Shown: piece by piece, positions 36,401 to 46,290 of the stretch
How the letters are laid out: the number at the start of each line of letters is the position of its first letter
Numbering within the stretch: position 1 is the first letter of the stretch
Origin: Angiostrongylus vasorum
Taxonomy: Eukaryota > Nematoda > Chromadorea > Rhabditida > Metastrongylidae
Direction: 5' to 3'
Assembly (NCBI GenBank): GCA_018806985.1
Contig: JADANN010000108.1
Location: 434,001 to 498,000 of the forward strand
DNA length: 64,000 nucleotides
The notes under the pieces: model-generated
What the model was told of the DNA's origin: nothing
The model's database searches: none
Seen by the model: only the letters and a program-made list of their open reading frames with translations
Position numbers and translations under genes: made by a program

Positions 36401-39400
36401 AAAGGATGTTCGTGAAGAATTAATTCGTTTCGTATGTCTCATTCATGTTCAACAGAATGAATACTTCCGAATGCTCCACCTACGTTTATCTAGGTCTGAA
36501 AGTGAACATGGTGATAGATTCACCCTCAGAGTTGAGCAGGAGGAGAACAGTGGTCCTCTGCAGCTTTCTAGGGCATCGAAGGTATAGTGAACAAAGAACA
36601 TCCGACTCTGACTCTACATTTTCGATTGCACAAGTTTTTATGCCTTAGAGTATTCGCTAGAACCTAGTCACTACGTAAGCACCATGGAAGACCACTCAGT
36701 ACTGTAGAACACACAGTTGGAAGGACTATGCTAGGAGTATCCGGATCACAAAAAAGTGATACAGGGAATCCGAAGCTCCAACCTGATCAAAAATCAAAAA
36801 TACCGTTCTATACGCCAAACAGTCAAAGATAAGGTGGGCCTGACACGGAATGCGTGTGAACGACAATAGTGACTTAATTCCTCGGGACGTCAAACGTACT
36901 GCACGAAGACCACCGACTCAACGTCAGAATTCTTGACGAAGAGCCTAGAAGAAAGTATGACGCTCAACAAGTCCCTATGGCAAGGCAGAACCCACTGAGC
37001 TACTCTTGCACGGAACAGGAAAAAAGTTAAGATTTAATGGCCGCCGCTCGAGTCACTAGACGATCAACGGGAGTACAGGTGATACAGGTGATGTTAAACA
37101 TCAGTAGAAAAGCTATGTTCTCCTGGTGTCACTGCGATGCGACGACCAGCTATCAGCTGCTATCAGTAGGGAATTTGCTTCGAAACTGCTAGATGGTCTT
37201 TCGCAATTGATAAAGGTTGAAGCAAAAGGATCCTAGTATTATCAATGCGCTTCTTATGAACCAAGCTACATGTTGTCCACGCAACAAAATCACAGCCGTA
37301 TCCTGCTTGCTGAGATGGTTTATCGAGCGTTTCCGACATGTGCGAAAGGAAAACTTCTTAAGAGGTGTGTGGTGCAGCGGTGGTTAGAAGTATCCAGCAA
37401 CTCATACGTGATCTTTGGTTCAAACCGGTACCCCAGGTTCACCAAGCTTTCTATCTCCCTGGGGTCTGTAAATTGGTACCAAACTTGCCTGGGAGGATAA
37501 AGATGATAACTAAATAATTCGTTGTTTTCTTCATGAGAACATACGCGGTTGTCACTGTACCATTTATTTATCCACAAAAGCCGGCGTTTTGGCGGATTTC
37601 ACGTTGTTCAAAGCCTGCAAGGTCAAGTTAACGCTTCGAAGGTTTTATGTGCTAAACTCTTAAGCTCCTGACGATGACGGTGAGTCGTACTTTAAAATCT
37701 CACCGTTATGTCCTTCTGGCCTTTACATGCCTATTGAAATGTTCCTGTTGATCATGACCATGTTCAAAATTACTGAAATGTTTCTTATCGGCTTTAAGTT
37801 CCCAAACTGCGTACTCTTCTATACGGACACAAAGTGGTCGACCTGTCCCGCTAGCGTCTTCGTTCCCACACGCTTTGCAAGAAATCAGGTACATCGTATC
37901 CAAATTCAAGCCATCGCGGTCCCTATTGCAGGGTAAATTGCGCAATTGTGTGTTATTCACAGCCATACAGTCATACAAGCGAACTAACTGACTTCTTACA
38001 GTGCTGGGTGGTATTTCAATCACTGCTGCCGAATTCTCTAGATAGAACCATTAAAAAAGCATTTTGCAGCGGTGCTCGTTTTTTAGAAATGAAGGGTAGG
38101 ATAAACGAGACCTTGTTCTCGCTAGATGTATCGTTTGCGGTGTGGTTCTTCCTCTAAAACTATCTCGAGGAACCGTTTCATAGCTATTGCAAAAGGCTAT
38201 TTACTACGCGAAGTTCAGAAATTCCTCCTGCTCTCTTTCTATGTACACACTGGTGGATGTTGGAAACACGTTACTCACAACAGCCCTTTTTGTGTGTGAG
38301 TGGTGGGAGAAGAAATGATAAACCAGTAGGTTTTTATTACCTGAATTTTGATACCACTTAGTGATGTAGCCGTATTCGGAAAGATTAATTCGAAAGTTCG
38401 GAAATGTAAGCCAGTTTTCCTCTCGGTTGCTCTTGGGTGAATATTACGTGCTCTGACGGTTCGTTCGACAACTCGAAATATTTGCCCATTTCCTCTTGTG
38501 TGGGGCTGATGACAAATCGCCTATATATGTACAGTAAAGTAATGACCGGAGATCAATTACTGGTGCTTCCACTTTGGACATAAATGTAACGGCAAGGCTT
38601 GGTGCCAGCCACTGTCCGACTGTCAACCCTCTCATTTGTGCGAAAGATTTCCTGGACTAATGATTGGGCAATTTAGGCACTCTTTTAGGACAGCCATGAG
38701 CTGCTGAGTCGAGAGGCCATACATGTTTATTGCTCCTTCGGTTTGTATGAAGACCTCGCGGATGTCACATCGTCAACGGATTCATGGGAAGGCATACTAA
38801 CACATAGTCTCCTTTCGCTGTTTTTTGACCTTCCGTAGGGCGATAACCTGGAATTTTATGGGATCCATGATTCAAAGATGAGTGTGAAGACTGAGGTTTG
38901 AGAAAACTGCTGTTGTAATTATATGGAAAGCAGTCCCTATGAGGTGTCATTGGCACGTTATTTTGATCCAATTTCAATAATTTCCGTGAAACACAAGATT
39001 CAATCGCCTCACACTGGTAGTCTCACTGATTGGTATCTTAAAATGCAACGTTAATTGTGTAGGGTATTAAAAGCAAGTGACTCCGAAGAATATATCCAAC
39101 CAATAATAAGACGGCAAACCATTGGACTGAGAGCAGCTATGCAGACCAAATTAAATCCAAATAGAGTCAATAATTTAATAACTAAAATTTATTTCCCCAC
39201 ATTCGAAGGAAGAAAACTCAGGTTTTTCTTCACTGGTTTTGATGGTAATGTAATATCCTAATGAATCATGTTCTTACATTCCACAGGGGAATCCTCTTTG
39301 TCCATGCTATCCGTGAAGGTTGGAAAGTCGTTGTCAAATACGTACGTCGATTCGTACCATGGAGTGATCTTTAAAAAACTTCATTAGAATGAATAAAATA

Positions 39401-39914
39401 CATTCATCAATATTAATCAATATTACCCGTAGTTTCGTATATTTATTCTTAAATAGGCTCCAGGATGTAAATGTTGTTACACCCTACTTAAGCAGGGGTG
39501 ACTCTGGTGAGAAGGAAACCCCCACTGTACATCAGCACTTCGACACTCGAGAACATCTCCAGGAATGGAGATTGGTAAATGAGAAGTCCCTTCACATTTG
39601 CCAATTATTTCCATTTGAAATTATTACTGTCTTATTCACTATTCCCCTTGTGGGAAAAGGAGATCGCATATCCCACCAACTAAACAATTGCCCACTTAGA
39701 CAGAAGCATATGGTCAAAAAAAGAAAAAAACTACTCTGACCACATTATTGAGTCGTTTTCCACCGGGTGCTAGAGAATTCGTTTCATTCGTTGGCGTGAA
39801 TGAGTGCGCGTCAATCCTGTTCCCTTGCCAAGGACGAGAAACTCGATTGCTAGCCACTATCACCCACTCGTCGAGTAGTGGATTATAACGACGGTGGTTT
39901 TTTTTCTGCAACAT
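27483..39914 (-). CDS. GALT: Galactose-1-phosphate uridylyltransferase, last exon missing
   Basis: Leloir-pathway enzyme: UDP-glucose + galactose-1-phosphate gives glucose-1-phosphate + UDP-galactose, in the cytosol. Exons, all in phase: 39914-39735, 39368-39278, 31937-31825, 31236-31168, 31106-30993, 30185-29997, 29378-29313, 27597-27483 (about 312 residues). Family landmarks in order: [12 protein letters not shown] and [40 protein letters not shown], the active site AHPHGQLWA (catalytic His of HPH), [38 protein letters not shown] and [15 protein letters not shown]. The start is chosen because ATG follows TTTCCAG-GTAC, a trans-splice-type acceptor. The human enzyme is 379 residues, so roughly 45-60 C-terminal residues are unaccounted for, either in an exon not recognised or lost. 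The second intron (31938-39277) is packed with transposons. Confidence 0.94.
28158..28540 (+). repeat. Dispersed repeat D
   Basis: A near full-length copy in a GALT intron, opposite to the gene. Same blocks as at 12.1 kb (TGATACCAGGACGGTGGTGG, TACTCTTAGCTAGGCTTCC, CGATGAGGCGATAAACCG). Confidence 0.8.
28580..29275. mobile_element. Palindromic element with hammerhead-like arms (Pal)
   Basis: Sits in a GALT intron. The left arm (about 28640-28730) and right arm (about 29170-29275) are diverged reverse complements: CTAACATGATGTTGTTATCA with ..TTATTCGGCT, against AACCTCATGTTGGCTTACC with ..CGGCTCTGAGG. A unit starting ACTGTTGCAAACCGATTT is present twice in direct orientation (about 28585 and 28935). 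The hammerhead-like motif at 29193-29236 reads outward to the right; a decayed mirror copy is at about 28687-28722. No protein is encoded. Confidence 0.65.
29690..29975 (+). mobile_element. tRNA-like SINE, family S1, diverged
   Basis: B-box-like GGTTCGATCTCG, then AAAGCCTTCCATCTCCCCG, GGTAACAGACATGTCTGGG and the tail GATTGATTGACGACGAAAGC. Ends about 20 bp before GALT exon 30185-29997. The head is unclear. Confidence 0.7.
31530..31752 (+). mobile_element. tRNA-like SINE, family S2 (decayed, 3' part)
   Basis: Carries the S2 body (GCTATCCCAGGTTTCCAGAG, TTCAACATATTAATGAGAGA) and the tail (GAAACTAATGGGAAAAGTGC) with many substitutions. In the GALT intron 31237-31824. Confidence 0.55.
32050..32610. 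mobile_element. Palindromic element with hammerhead-like arms (Pal)
   Basis: In the large GALT intron. Left arm about 32090-32170 (AGCTAACACGAGGTTGCTA, then TTTGGCTAATGTTTCGACG), right arm about 32500-32600 (CATCGGCTCTGAGAACGGCG, GTCGAAACATTAGTAG, TAACATCCGGCTTATCA). The two read as reverse complements with outward-facing GTCGAAACATTAG cores. Internal blocks (TCAGTGGAGCATCACCCAAA and GGTGCTCCACTGAAGATGA) are also inverted. Confidence 0.7.
32611..33649. other. Intronic sequence of GALT, nothing recognised
   Basis: No exon, SINE or element could be identified between the palindromic element and the RTE element. Confidence 0.4.
33650..37100 (+). mobile_element. RTE-type non-LTR retrotransposon, degenerate
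   Basis: A nearly full-length but dead copy in GALT's second intron, opposite to the gene. The 5' untranslated part runs from about 33650. The apurinic-type endonuclease region is near 34340-34960 ([15 protein letters not shown], later GSDHRF-like). The linker follows, then RT from about 35290: [46 protein letters not shown] and the catalytic FADD at about 36293-36305. The C-terminal part shows GIRSS..RW-like residues to about 37030. Frameshifts and stops (for example after 34770, 35592, 35979, 36299) break it. The 3' end has GTGATACAG repeated, as is usual for the short tails of RTE elements. Confidence 0.88.
37360..37500 (+). mobile_element. tRNA-like SINE head
   Basis: GTGTGTGGTGCAGCGGTGGTTAG (A-box-like), then GGTTCAAACC (good B-box), then ACCAAGCTTTCTATCTCCC and GGTACCAAACTTGCCTGGG as in S1. 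Truncated on the right by the PLE copy. Confidence 0.75.
37565..38680 (-). mobile_element. Penelope-like element, truncated and decayed
   Basis: Lies in the GALT intron, same strand as the gene. RT remnant near 38635-38444 ([21 protein letters not shown]: the YIDD aspartate pair is damaged). Endonuclease remnant 38023-37706 ([26 protein letters not shown]). Terminal-repeat core at 37615-37575 (AAATCCGCC..AAACGCCGGCTTTTGTGG). Confidence 0.82.
38681..39277. other. Intronic sequence of GALT
   Basis: A 70-aa minus frame (38977-38765, with [19 protein letters not shown]) looks somewhat coding-like but does not match GALT and has no partner exon, so I do not call it. Confidence 0.35.
39450..39590 (+). 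repeat. Fragment of dispersed repeat D
   Basis: CTTAAGCAGGGGTGACTCT to GTACATCAGCACTTCGACAC and GAACATCTCCAGGAATGGAG correspond to the 3' third of D. In the first GALT intron. Confidence 0.5.
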
Positions 39915-39926
39915 GTACCTGGAAAT
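39915..39926 (-). promoter_or_regulatory. Probable trans-splice acceptor for GALT
   Basis: TTTCCAG lies 4 nt before the chosen ATG (39914). An in-frame ATG upstream also exists, so a read-through start near 39992 cannot be excluded. Confidence 0.5.
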
Positions 39927-40207
39927 GCAATAGTAATCAGTGAGCTGTGGGCAGCAAGTTGTGGAGATGGCAACGCAGACCATTGTGGTCAACTAACTCA
40001 GCTATTGTCTTGCTCGTTGAATGGGAAAGGCAGGATCTTGCGAGACCGCCAAATGCCTGGTTATAGAGGAAAACGGTATCCCGCTTAGTATCACCTTGTC
40101 CTTCAGAAAAAACGTACTCTCTTTCCCCACGTTCTTCAAGTTATAGAATAATGGATCTACAAGATGGGACAATCAGTCTTCTCAATCAACTTAGAACCTA
40201 ACAATAT

Positions 40208-40240
40208 TTATGATTCTTTGGCTGACGGCTTCGGTGGCAT
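40208..40240 (-). pseudogene. Histone H2B N-terminus remnant, left arm
   Basis: On the minus strand a frame reads MPPKPSAKES then stop. MPPKPSAK is the typical start of nematode H2B. It faces away from the second remnant at 40321, in an inverted pair. Confidence 0.55.
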
Positions 40241-40320
40241 GACGAGTCGAGTGTTCACTAGGTAGTCAGTGGATTTTCCGACGATGCTTCTCCTTCTTCT
40301 TGTCTCCCACCTGACTCGTC

Positions 40321-40419
40321 ATGCCATCGAAGCCATCAGCCAAAACAGCGAAGAAAGCCGCCAAGATTCAGAAGGCCAGTCGTGCTGGAGACAAGAACCA
40401 TCGTCGAAAATGTTTATGA
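40321..40419 (+). pseudogene. Histone H2B N-terminal tail remnant
   Basis: The frame reads MPSKPSAKTAKKAAKIQK, then ASRAGDKNHRRK and stop. This matches the basic tail of nematode H2B (PKPSAK.AKKAAK), but the histone-fold region does not follow. A 126-aa frame overlapping in another phase (40269-40649) is therefore probably spurious. It lies between CCDC47 and GALT, about 80 bp from the inverted copy of its own start. Confidence 0.65.
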
Positions 40420-40987
40420 TTGTCACAGATACTAGTCTCGCTGGCTCTGCAAAGAGATCAAGGGATGTCAACTTTCCACTTCTTCAACAAGATTTAGTAG
40501 CAGTTCACGGTGCTCATAACAGCATCAGCAGCCCACCACGCTGTTCATCAACAGTCATTGAACCACTTTACGATAAGTTCATGTATAAGGTAGTTCGAAA
40601 TGATTATGATAATCACAACAAGCAGTCCTTTTCATTAGATCACCGATAAACTATGACCTATTGTAACAAAACTTAACTAAACAACTAAAGTCAAAACGAT
40701 GGAGACAAGAAGTCGTTGGAAAGATTGAAGGCGAACTTAACAATGGATGATCACAAGTGCTGATTCACGGGCAAAAACTACAATCATTACTTTTCACAAT
40801 GGATTTCTACAACTCATTACAACAAGAAACAACTTTCATAGTTGAAAGTAATAACCTAGAAGATACACCTAGAACAACCTGCATCACAGTTTGACAGATC
40901 AACATCTGGACAACAACGTTCAGTGCAACAACGACTCATAAACCTATATAACACAGATAGTATTCCAAAATAATAATAGCACTTTAT
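40420..40987. other. Intergenic region, GALT to CCDC47
   Basis: No gene recognised. On the minus strand it would be the 3' flank of CCDC47; AATAAA overlaps the CCDC47 stop codon. Confidence 0.4.
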
Positions 40988-43900
40988 TTACATCTTCACC
41001 TTCAGCTGCTTCATTTTCGGTTGCTTAGCTTTCGCTTCACGTTTTATTTCGAGCTTCTGAAAATCACAACCGTTTGAAAATAAAAAAGCTTAACCAACTG
41101 CGAACTGGATCATGAGAACAGGAGCTTTCCAGCTCTGTGTCGGCTTTCGTGCTTTTAAAGCTATACCTAAAGCCCCATGAATCATCTAAATCCATTTTCA
41201 AACGGCTTCATATCAAAGATGTTCTACCTCAGTAGGAAGCAAATCTAACATACTGGCATAGTCGAATAAAAGAAAAAACAAATAAAAAAGGAAAAACAAT
41301 ATGATTGTTGATTGACTGATTTCCGTCGGCTCCCACTTCTCCAATAAATAATGGAAATGAGCAGTTGAGAACTTCGTAAACTTAAAGAAGAGGCTTTACT
41401 TTAACGCGTACAATTATCTTCTTCAAAGTGTTAATTTGGTTCAGGAGCTTTGGATGGAACCATAACTCTGCAAAATTGAAGACGAAATTAAGACTTTCGA
41501 GTTTCTTAACGTAAACGCGAAAGTTGAAGATATCGGCGACACATCGTGGAACATCGCTGCATTCTGCAATACGAAATCCCGTCTGTCCAATCGATTCGCT
41601 ATGCGAGATAGGGATCTCTTACCCAAAAAAGGCCGGAAAATGTACGTTTTATGGCCTCTAAGCAAACAAAACCCTATTTCTGCAGAATTTAAAAAAGCTG
41701 CACCCTGTTGACTACGATATGAAAATGTTAACGGCTTCTATTTCAATTAGTAAAGCATAGAAGCGTGCAACGAAGTGACTACGGGCCACTGCAACACATA
41801 GTTGGTCGTTACTTCCATACCGTGTCCCGTGCAACTCCATCTTACATGTAAACAGTGTTGACTCTATGTGGTATTTGGATCGTAAAAAAAAACAGCTGCT
41901 TGGATTATTGAGCTTAGAGATGTAAAAAAAAACGCTTTGTGCATACTATTTAAGACATCAGCAAAGGCCGTGGTAATAAAACGTGATCAACGCTTCTAAA
42001 GCCGAATTATGTTAAAGCATATTTATGAAAGCACACTCTGAGAACATCGAGCGCCATTCTGAAAATGTCCCCTCTGTAGCGAATGAACTTGCCATACCGA
42101 AGTGTTTCGAAGTGTCCGACTTAGTGTTCAAATATATTAGAGACATCCCCGTTGCTAAGCAGCAGTAGTCAATGACCAGGAAATAAACTCGTCCCATAAA
42201 GTTTTTTGTAAATTATTAAGTCAAGAGAATAGGTTCACGGGCCACGCATGGTTGAATACGTGTGTTGAAAATATTGGTCGTCAAGTACAAAAAGTTTGGC
42301 AAAAAAAACCTCTGCGTGGAAAAAAGAAACTACTGAAGCGGATATGTACAGAGATCAATGCTAGTTCACCTCCCCTTACTCACGCATTAAAACCAATGCC
42401 TCACATGGGATATGAGCTAAACACGCATCCAACTCAAACACTTTTAACACACTGTGGGTTAAGCGAAACCGGAGAAATGAATAAGGTCATTCAGCTCCGA
42501 TGGATAAATTAACTAGTGCGTACGCAAATATGTCCTAAGGAGGGGAACTGAAAGACAATACAAAAAAGGACAGATGTAGGGACGAACACTACCTCAAGAC
42601 GTCTTTGCTTCTCTGGATCCTCTTCTTCGAGAAGTCGCTGCTTTCGCTCTCGAGTTTTTTCTTCACGGCGTGCCTGAACGAGCCAATTTGTCCATTGTAA
42701 CAACTACTACGAACAAGAAAAAATTGGATACAATGAGATAAAACACATGGGAAATGTGACTTAACGCTTTACTCGAAGAAAAAGCAATAAAAATATAATA
42801 AGTGTGATTTAAAAAATCAGAGAGATTGTCCTTAAAGGAAAAGTTTGGAAATAACCTGTGCTGCTTCTTGCCGTAACTGATGAGTAGTTTTAATGAATGC
42901 CTCTTCGACTTCTCGTCGCCTTTTATCGGCTTTTAATTTTGCCTCTTTACTCATACGGAATTTTCGCACCTGAAGAAGGAACAAGAAACAATATGTTCAA
43001 TATAACCACAACGATACTGATATATTCGCAAAACTTGGACCCTGCGCCAGATCGAACCACGATTACCCTTTCCGTTGGCTCGCTTATTACACACTGCACC
43101 ACGGAGGCCCTTGCTCTGCGTTCCTCTCATATGCTCAATAGGTTACAACTGAAAAGAAGCATATCCAAACCTTGTCAACTATATAAAATATTAGCTGGAG
43201 AAGTTCAGCCTGCGATTCCTTGTTTCGGCATTCGTAAAGATTGAAGCTGAACTGCACCAGTCGAACAACATCTGGTAATCGAGTGTAGGTCTCACCTCTA
43301 AAGGATTCACAACTGGTTACATTGACAACCAATATACACAGAACAGCAACCATGTTTCAAAGAAGGAAAACGTACTCGGGTGGTTTAGGACCACTGTATT
43401 GGTCCGATATGTGGACATGCTCAATCGCCTTTTCATATTTACGAAAGATAGCAGCAACCCCAGGTTCAAAGATTGCATACGTAGCTTCGGACTGTTCTGC
43501 GTAGAGTACGAAGCTTGGTGGCAAACCGAACTGAGAAGTGTTTTTCTTCTCACTGGTAAAAGTGCTAAGATCGAGCATCTCCTTGTATTGTTTCGCAACA
43601 GCTTTCTTTTGGCCAAACGCCATCACAAACGAATCCAGCTCGCCTTGATCCAATTCTAACTGCAAGAAACGTTGCCGACAAGGATATTGAAAACTTTTGG
43701 CACAAAAACGGTGTAGTAAAAAGCCTCTAAATACCTTAAATGTTATTCTGTCCTTTTGCGGAGAGAACAAACCCATAATCCTACTCAACAAGTCCTGCCG
43801 CTTCATTGTTTTTATCTGAAAGAACGTTAAAGAGTCGAACTGCTGAGAAGACTTACATTTTTCTAACGACAAATGAATGGTTCTTCAAGAGAGAATAAAC

Positions 43901-46276
43901 GGCAAAAAGATCCTGCATTGAAAAAGAAAATATTAAGGAGAAGCAAGAAATATCGCAGCGTACAGCTTAAATTTCACCTTCCACATCGTTTTGTGAACGA
44001 AAACGAGAGAAATTTTGTCATTCTACAAGTAAGTACGAACCGCTACCAGAAGACAGTGTTGGAAAGACAGGTAAAAAATACGAAAACAAAAAAAGCACCT
44101 GAATGAGCATCCCATTTACTCCAACTCTTCCTGAACACCAAACAGTATACGAACAATCGGTTTCTCTCTGTACAGCAGCACCACTTTCAGGGTATGCATT
44201 TACTCCGTCATCTCCAACCTACAATAGTGCAAATAAATAAAGCATAAAGCTCTCGGCGTTGATCAATCCTTTACGGATACGCCACGCAATCAACTTCACT
44301 AGGGATTGTTTGAGGTGATTGAATGCACATTTGGCCTATACAATGACTCCTTGTGGCCTACCGATGTACTCAATCAGTGCTATTATCCTCCCAGACAGGT
44401 ATGGTACCGATTTGCCGATCCCGGAGTGATGGAGGGCTTTGGTGAGCCTTAAGCGCGGGGATCGATCCCTTGTGTATTTCAGGGCGCCTCCGACCACTGC
44501 GCAACACGCCCTTTTTTGATATAACAGTACTACAATAATATAAAGAGTACTATGATAGTATAATGGTACCAAGGAAATGTACAACTCCCTTCTTTGAGGT
44601 GATTAATAAATTTTGTTTAATTAATGTTTCGATACTCACTAACCAAAGCAAACTGTTGTTCAAGAAGTCCTCTGACGTTATCGAACCATTCTAAGGCTAT
44701 CGATTGATTAGTGTTTCGACCAATGACATAGTTCAGTAGGTACATTGCTATCACTGCAAGAATCAGAGCTTCCACTTGATACGAAGCCCAGTTAGAGCGA
44801 AAGTGAGCTGGAACCTAAAACATCCTTTCTTTACAATAGAAAATATAAACAGACGCTACAATACTGTAACGCCGTAACTTCGAATGAATCTTAATACAAC
44901 ACCCGAACCAGGGTGGATACATAATATTCATCCAATTTGCACTTATAATGTATTTAATAAATATAACCATAATTATGGTGAGATCTTTGCAAAAGTTCGG
45001 AACGCTGGTGTCTGCGGTAGGGATCGAACATTCCATTACCCTTTCCGGGAGCTCTCCAAATCAATTCCGTTGATGGTTGATTGCTGATAGTACCTATAGC
45101 TCAAAAAACACGGATGAGAGACAGGCGAAGGGAAGGACCCGCGTGGTGTGGTAGTGAATGCGTTAGCCCCTGGAAAGGGTAATAGCGTGTTCGCTCCGCA
45201 CCACAGACACCAGTGGTCTGGAGTTTCGCAAATACCTCATAATCGTTGTGGTTGTATTTCATATAATGCCTTGCCATTGAAAAGAGTAAGCAGAAATAAA
45301 AAGTAACGACACTGTGCTTAAAAACTGTGGATTCAACCCAATACTTCTGACTTATAAGCTAAAATATTGATACAAACACAGCAAAAAATATTATGAGCCA
45401 CTAGAGATTTTAGAAAAAAAAGTGGAAAAAAAGCAGGCAAGAAGACTAACGTCTGCAAATTTCAATGACTGGACAGGTTTGTGTTCATCTTCCTCTTCCT
45501 TTAACTCCTCTTCATCCTCGACAACACCGTAGTCGTAATCGAAATCATCACCCTTCTGGAAACGGAAGATTTCGTTCCATTTTGATTGAAGACACTGGTC
45601 ATGTACATATTGTTACAAATACATCCCAGAGGACAAGAAATGCTCTGAACTAGATCGCTCCATAAATTACAAGACAACACTTAAAATAAGCTATCTGAAT
45701 GAAGCTAAGATATTCGCAAAACTTGGACTTTGGCGAAGCAGGAATTTGGCAAGCAAGGGTCTCAGTGGTGCAGTGCACAACGCATGAGCGCTCGAAAACG
45801 GTCATCGTGGTTCAATTCGGCCCGAGGCCCAAGTTTTGCGAATATCACAGCATCGTTGTAGTTGTAGCTCACATCGTATCCAGCCGTGAAAAATTATAGT
45901 AGGCGGCAAATAAAAGGTTAACGAAACAGTGTCTGAGATAGGCATTTAGCTTCAGTGTCAAACATTCTGCTCACCTGGTTTTGTGCACTTCGTTCAACAC
46001 CTTTCTTTTCTCCAGCATCAGCAGAAGATTGTAACTCAGGTTCTTCAACGTCGTCATCCTTAACGTTTGTTTTTCTTGTGGGATTCATTTTGTCAACAGC
46101 TTTTCAAGCCAGGACTGATAAAACAAGAAGAGAAAGAAAACGCGGGAAGAACGTTACCGACGGCTACGACCAACCTCAAACTCGGCGAATTCGTTATCTT
46201 CGTTCTCCACTGGAGTCGAGAAAGCGTATCGGTTGAAAGCCAAGCAGGCCGACAGAACTATCAACGTGAATTTCAT
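40988..46276 (-). CDS. CCDC47: CCDC47 homologue, ER PAT-complex subunit
   Basis: Single-pass ER membrane protein. In animals it works with Asterix in the PAT complex, which assists insertion of multi-pass membrane proteins at the translocon. Exons, all in phase: 46276-46171, 46099-45975, 45555-45451, 44814-44644, 44218-44099, 43815-43735, 43659-43376, 43297-43171, 42969-42856, 42673-42593, 41056-40988 (TAA); about 460 residues against 483 in human. Residues 1-20 are a signal peptide. An acidic luminal part with EFAEFE and DDFDYDYG follows, then VPAHFRSNW, one membrane helix (VEALILAVIAMYLLNYVIG), TVWCSGRV..GMLIQ, MKRQDLLSRI, FGLPPSFVLYAE, VHISDQYSGPK, and a basic coiled-coil tail with EEEDPEKQRRLE and KMKQLKVKM. 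About 8 residues seen in human between the last two exons are missing, so a micro-exon in the 1.5-kb last intron is possible. Confidence 0.95.
43000..43125 (-). repeat. S3-type tRNA-like repeat, short
   Basis: In CCDC47 intron 8. The minus strand reads GTGGTGCAGTGTGTAATAAG (A-box-like), GAAAGGGTAATCGTGG and TTCGATCTGG (B-box-like), then the S3 GCGAATATATCAGTATCGTT block. Confidence 0.65.
44236..44512 (-). mobile_element. tRNA-like SINE, family S1
   Basis: In CCDC47 intron 4, same strand as the gene. Minus strand: GGGCGTGTTGCGCAGTGGTC, AGGGATCGATCCCC, then the S1 body with a shortened middle and the tail TTGATCAACGCCGAGAGCTT. Confidence 0.82.
44940..45300. repeat. S3 repeat, head-to-head inverted pair
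   Basis: In CCDC47 intron 3. Outer blocks ATAACCATAATTATGGTGAG and its mirror CCTCATAATCGTTGTGGTTG. TTACCCTTTCCGGGAG and TGGAAAGGGTAATAGCG face each other. The right half has the S3 tail. Confidence 0.8.
45695..45950 (+). repeat. S3 repeat, single copy with clear tRNA-like boxes
   Basis: In CCDC47 intron 2. TCTCAGTGGTGCAGTGCACA (A-box-like) and GTGGTTCAATTCGG (fits GWTCRANNC) precede the S3 body (TTTTGCGAATATCACAGCAT) and tail (CCGTGAAAAATTATAGTAGG). Confidence 0.72.
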
Positions 46277-46290
46277 CGTGAATTCTGGAA
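46277..46290 (-). promoter_or_regulatory. Probable trans-splice acceptor for CCDC47
   Basis: GTTCCAG lies 8 nt before the ATG at 46276, with no 5' exon needed to complete the reading frame. Confidence 0.5.

Noticed and set aside
33650..37100. RTE frames as host endonuclease or reverse-transcriptase genes
   Set aside because: Broken by many stops and frameshifts, flanked by an RTE-type 5' leader and 3' tail, and lying inside an intron of GALT.
40269..40649. 126-aa plus-strand frame beginning with a hydrophobic stretch like a signal peptide
   Set aside because: It runs through the inverted H2B remnants in another phase, and no homologue or splice partner was seen.
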